Assembly (NCBI GenBank): GCA_036260415.1
Contig: DASZZX010000310.1
Location: forward strand, 1-17,748
Length of the DNA stretch: 17,748 nucleotides
Direction of reading: 5' to 3'
Source: DASZZX01 sp036260415
GTDB lineage: Bacteria; Actinomycetota; Nitriliruptoria; Nitriliruptorales; JAHWKO01
Part shown: positions 1 through 6,848 of the stretch, piece by piece
Layout of the letters: the number at the start of each line of letters is the position of its first letter
Position numbering within the stretch: position 1 is the first letter of the stretch
Position numbers and translations under genes: made by a program
Notes under the pieces: model-generated
The model's input: the letters and a program-made list of their open reading frames with translations, nothing else
Database searches by the model: none
Told to the model about the DNA's origin: nothing

Positions 1-534
1 GATGAGTTCGACAGGTTCTTCAAGCGCACCGAACCAGTGGGGCGTGAGTGTGGAGAACTCGACTGCCTCGCCGGGCTCGATCACCAGGTCCTCGTCACCG
101 AGGAGCAGCCGCATGCGGCCGCTGAGGACGTACATCCAATCGTGGCCGTCGTGGACCGGCAGGGGCTGGGGTGGGGTGTTGCGGCTCGGATCGACGAGGA
201 GCTTGAAGGCATGGAGGCCGCCAGCTGGTCCGCGGTGCGTCAACGGCCAGACGGCGACGCCGCGATGGGTCTGTGGTTGGCGTCGCACGCGGGGGTCGGG
301 CGTCACGGCGGGTCCGAGCAGCTGGTCCACGGTGACGCCGAGAGCCGACGCCAGACCGGGCAGGTGATCGATCGCGATCCGCCGCTTTCCAGTTTCGAGA
401 CGGCTGAGCGTGGACATGTTGAGGTTGGCCGCGTCCGCGACTTGCTGCAGGGTCAGGCCGCGGTCGGTCCGCAGCTGCTTCAGCCGACCGCGGACCCGCA
501 GGTCCAGAGACGTTCGCGTCGGATCGGCCGCCAT
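1..534 (-). CDS. XRE-family regulator with C-terminal cupin domain (3' end outside window)
   Basis: Reading the minus strand from the ATG at 534 gives 178 codons with no stop before the window edge, so the last residues are missing. Residues about 12-72 form an XRE/Cro helix-turn-helix with the usual pattern of recognition helix, SRLE and conserved leucines (LQQVADAANLNMSTLSRLE). Residues about 100-178 form a cupin barrel with a histidine cluster (HDGHDWMYVLSG) and the turn IEPGEAVEF. Such proteins are cytoplasmic regulators whose cupin is thought to sense a small ligand or metal; the ligand here is unknown. The gene diverges from a thioredoxin-reductase-like flavoprotein across 110 bp that contain repeated TTGC/GCAA half-sites, so it probably controls itself and that gene. 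The family assignment is secure; the target is inferred. Confidence 0.9.
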   Translation of the reverse strand, partial: MAADPTRTSLDLRVRGRLKQLRTDRGLTLQQVADAANLNMSTLSRLETGKRRIAIDHLPGLASALGVTVDQLLGPAVTPDPRVRRQPQTHRGVAVWPLTHRGPAGGLHAFKLLVDPSRNTPPQPLPVHDGHDWMYVLSGRMRLLLGDEDLVIEPGEAVEFSTLTPHWFGALEEPVELI

Positions 535-567
535 GGCTTGCCCGTTCTCTCGGTCGTGGGCGCAGAC

Positions 568-592
568 TTGCCAATATAGCAAACCACATTGC
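568..592. promoter_or_regulatory. Candidate operator of alternating TTGC/GCAA half-sites
   Basis: The divergent region holds TTGC at 568-571, GCAA at 579-582 and TTGC at 589-592. The first pair is an inverted repeat with a 7-bp centre and the second pair one with a 6-bp centre, sharing the middle half-site. The cluster overlaps the likely -10 of the regulator gene. Binding by the XRE/cupin protein is inferred from position and symmetry only. Confidence 0.5.
573..581 (-). promoter_or_regulatory. Candidate extended -10 promoter of the XRE/cupin gene
   Basis: On the minus strand TATATT (578 to 573) is directly preceded by TGC, which fits an extended -10 element. Transcription would start near 566 and give a leader of about 32 nt to the ATG at 534. 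I see no good -35 at 17-18 bp. The element lies inside the TTGC/GCAA cluster, which fits autorepression. Confidence 0.4.
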
Positions 593-644
593 GGGAGCGC
601 TCGGTGCGCGTGATCCTGGGCGGCTCCACGGAAGGAGGCAGCGC

Positions 645-1595
645 ATGGCCCCGTCGCCGCGTGAGGTCGATGTCCTGATCGTTGGCGGTGGGCCAGCCGG
701 GCTGTCGGCTGGGCTGGTGCTCGGCCGGTCGCGACGGTCAGTGTTGGTCGTCGATGCCGGCGAGCCGCGGAACGCCCCAGCCCACGCCATGCACGCCTTT
801 CTCACCCGTGACGGACTCTCCCCGCTGAAGTTCCTGGAGCTTGGCCGGGCCGAGGTTGGCCGCTACGGCGTGGAGTTCCGGACCGGACGTGCCATGACGG
901 CGAGCCGTCGCGGTGACCGATTCCGAGTGGAGCTCGCGGATGGCGGGACGGTGCTGGCACGGCGCCTGGTCATCACGACCGGGCTCGTCGACGAGTTGCC
1001 GGCGGTTCCTGGGCTGGCCGAGAGGTGGGGCCGTGATGTCATTCACTGCCCCTACTGCCACGGGTGGGAGTTCCGCGACTGCATCATCGGCGTGCTGGCC
1101 ACTTCCCCGCTGTCGCTGCACCAGGTCGGGCTGTTCCGCCAGCTCAGCCACCGTGTGGTGCTGTTGACCCACACCGGGCCGACGCCCGACGGCGAGCAGA
1201 TCGCGACGCTTGCTGCCCGCGACGTCGACGTGGTCGAAGGCGAGGTCATCGCGGTCGAGGTGCGCGACGACGCGCTGGTCGGTGCGCGCCTGGCCGACGG
1301 TCAGCTGATCGCGCTGGAGGCACTCGCCGTCGCCCCTCGGTTCGTCGCGCGGTCGGAACTGCTGGCCACCCTCGGGGTCCGTACCGTCGACCATCCGTCG
1401 GGCGCCGGTGTCCACGTGCCGGCCGACGCCATGGGAGCCACGGAGATCCCCGGCGTCTGGGTGGCGGGCAACGTCACCGACCTGAGCGCGCCGGTGATCG
1501 CCGCCGCAGCCCAGGGCAACCGTGCCGGCGCCGCGGTCAACGCCGACCTGGTGGCCGAGGACGCCGCCCTGGCCAGGAAAGGGTCTGGTGCGTGA
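645..1595 (+). CDS. Thioredoxin-reductase-like NAD(P)/FAD-dependent oxidoreductase
   Basis: This 316-residue flavoprotein starts at an ATG with a strong AGGAGG at 633-638. The N-terminal FAD-binding Rossmann motif is VGGGPAGLSAG at residues 13-23. A CPYC pair (Cys135, Cys138) followed by HGWE lies where thioredoxin reductases carry the redox disulfide. The second nucleotide-binding stretch (residues about 148-165, GVLATSPLSLHQ) lacks a clean GxGxxA, so pyridine-nucleotide use is not certain from sequence. The C-terminal FAD motif GVWVAGNVTD (270-279) and AAQG are present. Its length fits the TrxB-like family. No thioredoxin gene is nearby, and the partner is a divergent XRE/cupin regulator, so a specialised disulfide or small-molecule redox role is more likely than the housekeeping thioredoxin reductase. 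Confidence 0.9.
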   Translation: MAPSPREVDVLIVGGGPAGLSAGLVLGRSRRSVLVVDAGEPRNAPAHAMHAFLTRDGLSPLKFLELGRAEVGRYGVEFRTGRAMTASRRGDRFRVELADGGTVLARRLVITTGLVDELPAVPGLAERWGRDVIHCPYCHGWEFRDCIIGVLATSPLSLHQVGLFRQLSHRVVLLTHTGPTPDGEQIATLAARDVDVVEGEVIAVEVRDDALVGARLADGQLIALEALAVAPRFVARSELLATLGVRTVDHPSGAGVHVPADAMGATEIPGVWVAGNVTDLSAPVIAAAAQGNRAGAAVNADLVAEDAALARKGSGA

Positions 1596-1665
1596 TCATC
1601 ACGACCACGATGCCCGGTCACGCCCGTGCCACTGCGGTGTTGCACGCCTGACTGGGTGCTCTGCG

Positions 1666-1671
1666 TAGTCT
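1666..1671 (+). promoter_or_regulatory. Candidate -10 element for a leaderless SRPBCC transcript
   Basis: TAGTCT fits the actinobacterial TANNNT -10 pattern and ends 7 bases before the ATG at 1679, the distance expected if transcription starts at or next to the start codon. No Shine-Dalgarno sequence is visible before that ATG. TTGCAC at 1640-1645 is a possible -35, but the 20-bp spacer is long. Confidence 0.4.
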
Positions 1672-1678
1672 CTGAAGC

Positions 1679-2140
1679 ATGAGCACTACCCGCCTCGTGC
1701 GACATGTCCGCGCACCACGTTCGCGCGTGTACCGCGCTCTGCTGGACCGACCTGCTGTTCAGGCCTGGATGGTCCCCGACGGCATGACGAGCCGAGTTCA
1801 TAGGTTCGATGCTCACGAAGGTGGCGGGTTCAGGATCTCCCTGACCTACGATGCGCCGACTGCCGCAGGCAAGACGACCGCGCAGACCGACACCTTCCAT
1901 GGTCGCTTCGTACGTCTGGTGGCCGACACTGAAGTCGTTCAGACGGTCGAGTTCGAGACCGACGATCCTGGCAGGCAGGGCGAGATGACGATCACGTACA
2001 CGCTCGGGGACGCCGATGGCGGGACACTCCTCGTCGGAGTCCACGAGAACCTTCCCCCGGGTCTTTCTCCTGCCGATAACGTGTTGGGGTGGAGCATGTC
2101 CCTCGACAAGCTCGCGAGGCTCGTCCAAGACGTCCAGTGA
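1679..2140 (+). CDS. SRPBCC (AHSA1-like) domain protein
   Basis: This 153-residue protein has the typical layout of the AHSA1/SRPBCC (START-like helix-grip) family. It opens with a strand RLVRHVRAPRSRVYRALLD, where Arg-Val-Tyr-Arg marks the first helix. It continues with WMVPDGM, a central sheet containing HGRFVRLVADTEVVQTVEF, and a closing helix with the pattern GWSMSLDKLARLV. Such proteins form a hydrophobic pocket and bind small lipophilic ligands; the ligand cannot be read from sequence. No regulator lies beside it, unlike the second SRPBCC gene in this window. There is no Shine-Dalgarno site, and a TANNNT element 7 bases upstream suggests leaderless expression. The family call is firm and the function unknown. 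Confidence 0.85.
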   Translation: MSTTRLVRHVRAPRSRVYRALLDRPAVQAWMVPDGMTSRVHRFDAHEGGGFRISLTYDAPTAAGKTTAQTDTFHGRFVRLVADTEVVQTVEFETDDPGRQGEMTITYTLGDADGGTLLVGVHENLPPGLSPADNVLGWSMSLDKLARLVQDVQ

Positions 2141-3021
2141 TTCGAGCAACATCGAACGATTGAGCTCGAGCCCTACGGGTGGCCGCTACCAGCAGCGGAC
2201 GACAGCACTCGGTTCGAGCGTTACCCCGAAGTCATGCGCTCGGAGCCAGCTTCAGCTGGACGCGCAGCGCGGCTAGCGCGAGTGTGAGGGCAGGGAGTCG
2301 AGGCCATGTCGGTCGAAGGCATGTCCGTGCGATATCTCTCGTCGACCATGGCTGTCGAGCCCGCAACGCAGCGGCGGATGCAGCCTGCGTCCGGGGAACG
2401 CCGCTGGCTGCGGGTGGGCGCCGTGAAGGATTTCCGGCCGTTCAGGCGGTAGATCGGGCGGTCGATTGGTATCGGCCGGGCGGAGGTGATCGACGTCCAG
2501 GGGGCTGTGCATGCCGAGAGGCCTGCCGATGCCTCTGGCCACATAGCGATCGTCGGTCGACACAGTGCACGCGCCGTGGTTTGCGTCGCCGTGGGTAGCG
2601 GTAGCTTCGAGGCGCCCTTCCGGGGGCGCTTTCGGGACGTTCCTGACGTGTCGGTTGACGGGTGCGTCGCGGCGATCATGTCCAATAGGCGAGGTGGAGA
2701 TTGCTGTGGGGAGAGCAGCTGGCCGGCCCACGCGACGGGGCATCGCAGCTCGACCCCACCTCGAAGCGCGCTCGAGGGATCACCGTGCACTGGGGCGACT
2801 GCGTGATCGCCGCCGCCGTCACCGCGGATGCGACCCTCGCCACCGGCGGCCCAACGCAATTCCTCGTGGTCGAGGTCCGGGGTTGACCACAGGCGCGTCG
2901 GCGCGTGAGCTCCCACGGCCTCGGCGGGCACCGCCGATTGCGATGAGTCTGCGCGCCCGCCGACGTCTGTACTGATGACGGCACAACGGGCATGCTCACG
3001 GCGCCGGTCGAGGAGGACATC
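2141..3021. other. Gene-poor stretch
   Basis: About 880 bp follow the SRPBCC stop without a reading frame that has a ribosome site, plausible protein composition and a recognisable fold together. Overlapping open frames on both strands are rich in Arg, Pro, Ser and His, as expected of chance frames in high-GC DNA. A short PIN-like stretch at 2770-2886 is the only protein signal. Two weak inverted repeats (2141-2156 and 2183-2198) just past the upstream stop could help termination but have no T-tract. Confidence 0.6.
2770..2886 (+). pseudogene. Possible VapC/PIN-domain C-terminal remnant
   Basis: The frame ending at the TGA at 2884-2886 contains WGDCVIAAAV, ADATLATGGPTQF and LVVEV. This resembles the last third of VapC-type PIN-domain toxins, where an acidic residue sits before the (L/V)IAA helix and a strand with LATGNPxxF follows. 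No start, no N-terminal first Asp region and no antitoxin gene are found upstream in any frame. If correct, this is a truncated, non-functional fragment. Similarity is judged by eye over about 35 residues, so chance is not excluded. Confidence 0.35.
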
Positions 3022-3396
3022 GTGTTGGGTGAGACGAGGGCGTTCAGCAGCTTCGCCGTGGACGACGTGGCTGCCGCCCGGACCTTCTACGGGGAGAGGC
3101 TGGGGCTGGGGGTGTCAGAGGAGCACGGCCTGCTCTTCCTGCACGTCGCGGGCGGCCACGACATCGTCGTGTACCCCAAGCCGGACCACGTCCCGGCGAC
3201 GTTCACGGTCCTGAACTTCCCGGTCGAGGACGTCGACCGGGCGGTCGACCAGCTCGCGGAGCGGGGGGTCAGGTTCGAGCGGTACGACGGCTTCGAGCAC
3301 GACGAGAAGGGCATCGTGCGGGGCGAGGACGGTCCCCCGATCGCCTGGTTCACCGACCCCGCTGGCAACATCCTGGCCGTGCTCGAGGAGCAGTAG
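3022..3396 (+). CDS. VOC-superfamily (glyoxalase/bleomycin-resistance fold) protein
   Basis: I place the start at the GTG at 3022 because AGGAGG at 3011-3016 lies five bases before it and the protein then begins MLGETRAFSSFAVDD, a usual VOC opening. An upstream in-frame ATG at 2992 has no ribosome site. The 124-residue product shows one beta-alpha-beta-beta-beta unit opening FAVDDVAAARTFYGERLGLGV and a second one, LNFPVEDVDRAVDQLAERGV. It ends with the typical WFTDPAGNILAVLEE. A Glu near the end (AVLEEQ) and His residues around HVAGGHDIVV may be metal ligands. Substrate is unknown; relatives include glyoxalases, dioxygenases and antibiotic-binding proteins. Its stop is five bases before the polymerase-domain gene, so the two are probably co-transcribed. 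Confidence 0.88.
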   Translation: MLGETRAFSSFAVDDVAAARTFYGERLGLGVSEEHGLLFLHVAGGHDIVVYPKPDHVPATFTVLNFPVEDVDRAVDQLAERGVRFERYDGFEHDEKGIVRGEDGPPIAWFTDPAGNILAVLEEQ

Positions 3397-3400
3397 CTCG

Positions 3401-4450
3401 GTGGCGGCGGTGGGGCGGGACCCGGACGACGATGAGGTCGTGCTGGACCTCGACGGCCACCAGGTCCCGGTGTCGCACCCGCACAAGATCTTCTTCGCCG
3501 AGCGGGGTCAGACCAAACTAGATCTGGTCCACTACTACACAGCCATGCGCGCCTCGCTGCTGGCGGCCATGGGCGGCCGTCCGGTCCTGCTGCAACGGTT
3601 CCCCGAGGGAGCGGCCGGTTCCTCGTTCTTCCAGAAGCGGGTACCCCGGAACGCTCCCGAGTGGCTGACCACGACCGTCGTCACCACCGTCAACGGCACG
3701 CCGTCACGCGCGCTGGTGGCCGCGGACCTCGCGCACGTCGTGTGGGCGGTGAACCTGGGTTGTCTGGGCTTCCACGTCTGGCCCTTCCAGGCGGCGGACC
3801 CCGACCACGCCGACGAGCTCCGCATCGACCTGGATCCCCAGCCCGGCACAACGTTCGCGATGGTGCGCGACGCCGCCCACGCGGTGCGCGACTTGCTCGA
3901 CGAGCTCGGCGTGACCGGCTACCCGAAGACCACCGGCGGCCGCGGCGTGCACGTGTACGTGCGGCTGCTGCCGCGGTGGGACGCCTACCAGGTGCGTGCG
4001 GCCGCGGTCGCGCTGGCGCGCGAGCTCGAGCGCCGCCACCCCGACCTCATCACGGCGGCGTGGTGGAAAGAGGAGCGCGGCGCGCGGGTGTTCGTCGACT
4101 TCAACCAGAACGCCCCGCACAAGACGGTGTTCGGGGCGTGGAGCGTGCGGGCACGCGCCGGAGCACAGGTGTCCACGCCCTTCCGCTGGGACGAGCTGGA
4201 CCACATCGAGCCCGACGAGCTCACGATCGCCACCGTGCCCGGACGGATCGCCCGCGACGGCGACCCCTGGGCGGACATCGCGACGCACCCGCAGTCGCTC
4301 GACCCGCTGCTGCGGTTGCACGAGCGCGACCGGGTCAACGGGCTGCCCGACGCCCCGTGGCCGCCGGTGTACCCGAAGATGCCCGACGAGCCGCCACGGG
4401 TCGCCCCGAGCCGCGCCCGGCACCGCCCGACCGACGGGGAGCCGGCGTGA
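3401..4450 (+). CDS. Stand-alone LigD-type polymerase/primase domain protein
   Basis: This 349-residue protein covers the polymerase domain of bacterial LigD (archaeo-eukaryotic primase superfamily). It runs from HPHKIFFAERGQTKLDLVHYY to the C-terminal YPKMPDEPPR. The catalytic acidic pair is Asp143 and Asp145 in IDLDPQPG, the third acid is Asp233 in VFVDFNQN, and the motif KTTGGRGVHVYV (176-187) carries the conserved His184. QRFPEG (65-70) and FFQKRVP (76-82) are also characteristic. There is no ligase or phosphoesterase domain, so the gene alone would extend or fill DNA ends rather than seal them. Such single-domain proteins occur in actinobacteria alongside or separate from end-joining genes; no Ku or ligase lies in this window. 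The GTG start follows the VOC stop by four bases, with GAGGAG about ten bases upstream. Confidence 0.92.
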   Translation: MAAVGRDPDDDEVVLDLDGHQVPVSHPHKIFFAERGQTKLDLVHYYTAMRASLLAAMGGRPVLLQRFPEGAAGSSFFQKRVPRNAPEWLTTTVVTTVNGTPSRALVAADLAHVVWAVNLGCLGFHVWPFQAADPDHADELRIDLDPQPGTTFAMVRDAAHAVRDLLDELGVTGYPKTTGGRGVHVYVRLLPRWDAYQVRAAAVALARELERRHPDLITAAWWKEERGARVFVDFNQNAPHKTVFGAWSVRARAGAQVSTPFRWDELDHIEPDELTIATVPGRIARDGDPWADIATHPQSLDPLLRLHERDRVNGLPDAPWPPVYPKMPDEPPRVAPSRARHRPTDGEPA

Positions 4451-4796
4451 TGGGGCCCGCCTGGGGAACTGCTTGTCCAGAGCTGGCCGCTCGTGATCGG
4501 GACACGTCCGCAACGCGTGTTCGGCAGGGGGCGATTCACGCTCGGCGGCAACTCGATGAGTACGTCTTGAGCCGTTGCGAGGCGGCACGTTCCTCGGCCG
4601 ACGGGCCCGGTCGTGCACCTCGGCAGCGTCCTGGCTGGGCGTGGTCCCGTTCCCGCTCGGCGGCCGAAGCCCGGCATGCTCTCGGTGGTTGACGAACGCT
4701 TCGATCACGGGTCCGGATCGATCGGCGCATCCACCCAGCGCTCGCGCTCGTCGGGTTCGCTGCAGCCCGAACCCGGGCGAAAGACCCTCGGCCGCG
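4451..4796. other. Intergenic stretch without a recognised gene
   Basis: I see no supported coding frame or RNA here. Open frames on both strands have chance composition and lack ribosome sites. The right edge runs into the ECF42-type promoter of the DGPF gene. Confidence 0.6.
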
Positions 4797-4823
4797 TGTC
4801 GATTCCATCACCGGTTGTTCGAC
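4797..4823 (+). promoter_or_regulatory. ECF42-type promoter of the DGPF gene
   Basis: TGTCGA (4797-4802), a 17-bp spacer and CGAC (4820-4823) fit the consensus reported for ECF42 sigma factors: TGTCGA at -35 and CGA/TC at -10. Transcription would begin near 4830, leaving a leader of about 50 nt to the ATG at 4879. The matching sigma factor is the second gene of the same unit, so positive autoregulation is likely. The match is read from sequence; activity is inferred. Confidence 0.75.
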
Positions 4824-4878
4824 GTAGATGTGGCGGCGTGAAGTGACGCCGATCGACTCGACAAGAAGGGGACGAACG

Positions 4879-5307
4879 ATGCGGGTGACGGTGCTGGTTA
4901 AGGCCACGGCGGACAGCGAAGCCGGGGTCATGCCGAGCGAGGAGCTGCTCGCCGAGATGACGAAGTTCAACGAGCAGCTCGTCAACGCGGGCATCATGCT
5001 GGCGGGAGAGGGACTCAAGCCCAGCTCAGAAGGCGTACGGGTTCGCTTCTCGGGCGCCGAGCGAACCGTCATCGACGGTCCGTTCACAGAGACCAAGGAA
5101 CTCGTCGCCGGCTTCTGGCTGTGGCAGGTGAGCTCGCTGGAGGAGGCGATCGAGTGGGCGCGGCGGATCCCGAACCCGACCGGTGAGGAGGGCGAGGTCG
5201 AGATCCGCCCGGTGTTGGAGGCCGACGACTTCGGCGATGAGTTGACTCCGGAACTGCGGGCGCAGGAGGAGCGTCTCCGCGAGCGGGTGGCGGAACAGCA
5301 CCAGTAG
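4879..5307 (+). CDS. DGPF-motif YCII-family protein
   Basis: The start is the ATG at 4879, preceded by AAGGGGA seven bases upstream; an in-frame ATG at 4828 lies at the predicted transcription start and is unlikely. The 142-residue product has the YCII/DGPF alpha-beta fold. A first strand MRVTVLVKA is followed by a helix EELLAEMTKFNEQLVNAG, then LAGEGLKPSSEGVRVRF and the signature DGPF at residues 66-69 (VIDGPFTETKELVAGFWLW). The tail after EIRPV is acidic and probably helical. The biochemical role of DGPF proteins is unknown; they are the hallmark partner and proposed target of ECF42 sigma factors, one of which follows 36 bases downstream. The ECF42-type promoter upstream supports that pairing. 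Confidence 0.92.
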   Translation: MRVTVLVKATADSEAGVMPSEELLAEMTKFNEQLVNAGIMLAGEGLKPSSEGVRVRFSGAERTVIDGPFTETKELVAGFWLWQVSSLEEAIEWARRIPNPTGEEGEVEIRPVLEADDFGDELTPELRAQEERLRERVAEQHQ

Positions 5308-5343
5308 GGCGGGGCGTCCGCCGGGATGGTTTGATCGGTAGCC

Positions 5344-6618
5344 GTGACGGCTACCGATCCCCATCGCCGCGTCGAGGCGGTCTGGCGCATCGAGTCGGCG
5401 CGGCTGATCGCCGCACTGACCCACATGGTCGGTGACGTCGGCCTCGCCGAGGACCTCGCCCAGGACGCGCTCGTCACCGCGCTCGAGCAGTGGCCCGCCT
5501 CCGGCGTGCCCGACAACCCCGGTGCGTGGCTCATGACGGTCGCGAAGAGGCGCGCGATCGACCGTCTCCGCCGCGACGAGCGGCTGCAGCGCAAGGTCGC
5601 CGAACTCGGTCGGGACATGACGACCGAGTCCGACGACGAACTCCAACACGTCTTGGAAGAGGACCTCGGTGACGACCTCCTTCGGCTGGTGTTCATCGCC
5701 TGCCATCCCGTGCTGTCGACCGACGCGCGCGTCGCACTGACGCTGCGCCTCCTCGGCGGGCTCACGACTGAGGAGATCGCCCGGGCGTTCCTCGTCCCCC
5801 AAGCCACGGTCGCGCAGCGCATCGTCCGCGCGAAACGCACGCTGGCACGGAAGCAGGTCACGTTCGAGACGCCTGATGAGACGCAGCGCGCGGCTCGGCT
5901 GCCGTCGGTCCTCGAGGTCGTCTACCTGATCTTCAACGAGGGGTACGCGGCGACCACCGGTCGCGAGTGGGTGCGGCCCCCGCTCTGCGAGGAGGCGTTG
6001 CGGCTGGGCCGGGTCCTCGCCGGTCTTCTGCCGAAGGAGTCGGAGGTCCACGGCCTGGTCGGCCTGATGGAGCTGCAGGCGTCCCGGCTGCGTGCTCGCA
6101 TCGGACCCACCGGCGCGCCGATCCGTCTTCAGCAGCAGGACCGTGCTGGCTGGGACCAGCTGCTCATCCGCCGAGGGCTGGCCGCGCTGGAGCGGGCGGA
6201 GGAGCTCGCTGGCGGACGGCTCGGCGTCTACGGGCTGCAGGCCGCCATTGCCGCCTGCCACGCCCGTGCCCGGGCGGTGGCGGACACCGACTGGGAGCGC
6301 ATCGCGGCGTACTACGTCGAGCTCGCCACGCTCACCGGCTCGCCGGTCGTCGAGCTGAACCGGGCGGTCGCCGTGGCGATGGCCGGCAGTCCCGCCGCCG
6401 GCCTTGCGATCGTCGACGCGCTGGCGAACGAGCCGGTGCTGCAGGGCTACCACCTGCTGCCGGCGGTCCGCGGCGACCTGCTCGCCCGGCTGGGCCGCGG
6501 CAGCGAAGCCGCAGCGGCGTTCACGCGTGCCGCGGAGCTCACACGCAACGAGCGCGAGCGCACCTTGCTGCTGCGCCGGGCCGCCAGCTCTCTCGAAGTA
6601 CCCGCCGAAGACCTCTAA
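5344..6618 (+). CDS. ECF42-group RNA polymerase sigma factor with C-terminal extension
   Basis: This 424-residue sigma factor has region 2 at about 15-80 (LAEDLAQDALVTALEQWP, then AWLMTVAKRRAIDRLRR) and region 4 at about 115-170 (LTLRLLGGLTTEEIARAFLV, VAQRIVRAKR). A long C-terminal extension carries the hallmark YLIFNEGYAA (about 206-215) and the motif LQQQDRAGWD. The rest is helical, TPR-like repeats to the end (for example GDLLARLGRGSEAAAAFTRAAEL). This architecture matches the ECF42 group, in which the extension takes the place of a separate anti-sigma factor and is needed for activity. No anti-sigma gene is present here. The GTG start follows the DGPF stop by 36 bases with no good ribosome site, so translation may be weak or coupled. 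Confidence 0.92.
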   Translation: MTATDPHRRVEAVWRIESARLIAALTHMVGDVGLAEDLAQDALVTALEQWPASGVPDNPGAWLMTVAKRRAIDRLRRDERLQRKVAELGRDMTTESDDELQHVLEEDLGDDLLRLVFIACHPVLSTDARVALTLRLLGGLTTEEIARAFLVPQATVAQRIVRAKRTLARKQVTFETPDETQRAARLPSVLEVVYLIFNEGYAATTGREWVRPPLCEEALRLGRVLAGLLPKESEVHGLVGLMELQASRLRARIGPTGAPIRLQQQDRAGWDQLLIRRGLAALERAEELAGGRLGVYGLQAAIAACHARARAVADTDWERIAAYYVELATLTGSPVVELNRAVAVAMAGSPAAGLAIVDALANEPVLQGYHLLPAVRGDLLARLGRGSEAAAAFTRAAELTRNERERTLLLRRAASSLEVPAEDL

Positions 6619-6626
6619 GTAGGTGC

Positions 6627-6654
6627 ATGGGCCGGCGCCGCACCGCGGTCCCAT
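6627..6654 (+). terminator. Weak hairpin after the ECF42 gene
   Basis: ATGGG (6627-6631) pairs with CCCAT (6650-6654), extended by CC/GG past one bulged T, with a 13-nt GC-rich loop. It starts nine bases after the sigma-factor stop. There is no T-tract, so it is only a candidate for termination or mRNA end protection. Confidence 0.3.
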
Positions 6655-6848
6655 AGGACTGATGCGGTCCATCGCGCCCACCAGACGTGCAGGACGGCCT
6701 CGTCGTTGACCTGATGGGGTCTCAAGGAAATCAAGCCCGGTGACGTGGATCCACTGAGACACGGCACTTCCGCGTCGGTGGCCAGTGTCGGGAGAAGGCT
6801 TGCTCGGTCCGGGTGCGATGATGCGGTACCGCGACGGGAGCCCTGCCG

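Noticed and set aside
2141..2198. Two small inverted repeats after the first SRPBCC gene as a terminator
   Set aside because: Stems of only five pairs with six-base loops and no T-tract.
3661..4708. Long open frames on both strands over the polymerase-domain gene
   Set aside because: Arg/Ala-rich shadows of the real gene at 3401-4450, which holds all catalytic motifs.
5026..6762. 578-codon open frame on the minus strand opposite the DGPF and ECF42 genes
   Set aside because: It is antisense to two well-supported genes, is rich in Arg, Gln and Pro, and matches no family; long chance frames are common in high-GC DNA.
6823..6832. Perfect 10-bp palindrome GCGGTACCGC before the MBL-fold gene
   Set aside because: Short, GC-rich, single copy and without a nearby regulator or clear promoter; chance is a sufficient explanation.
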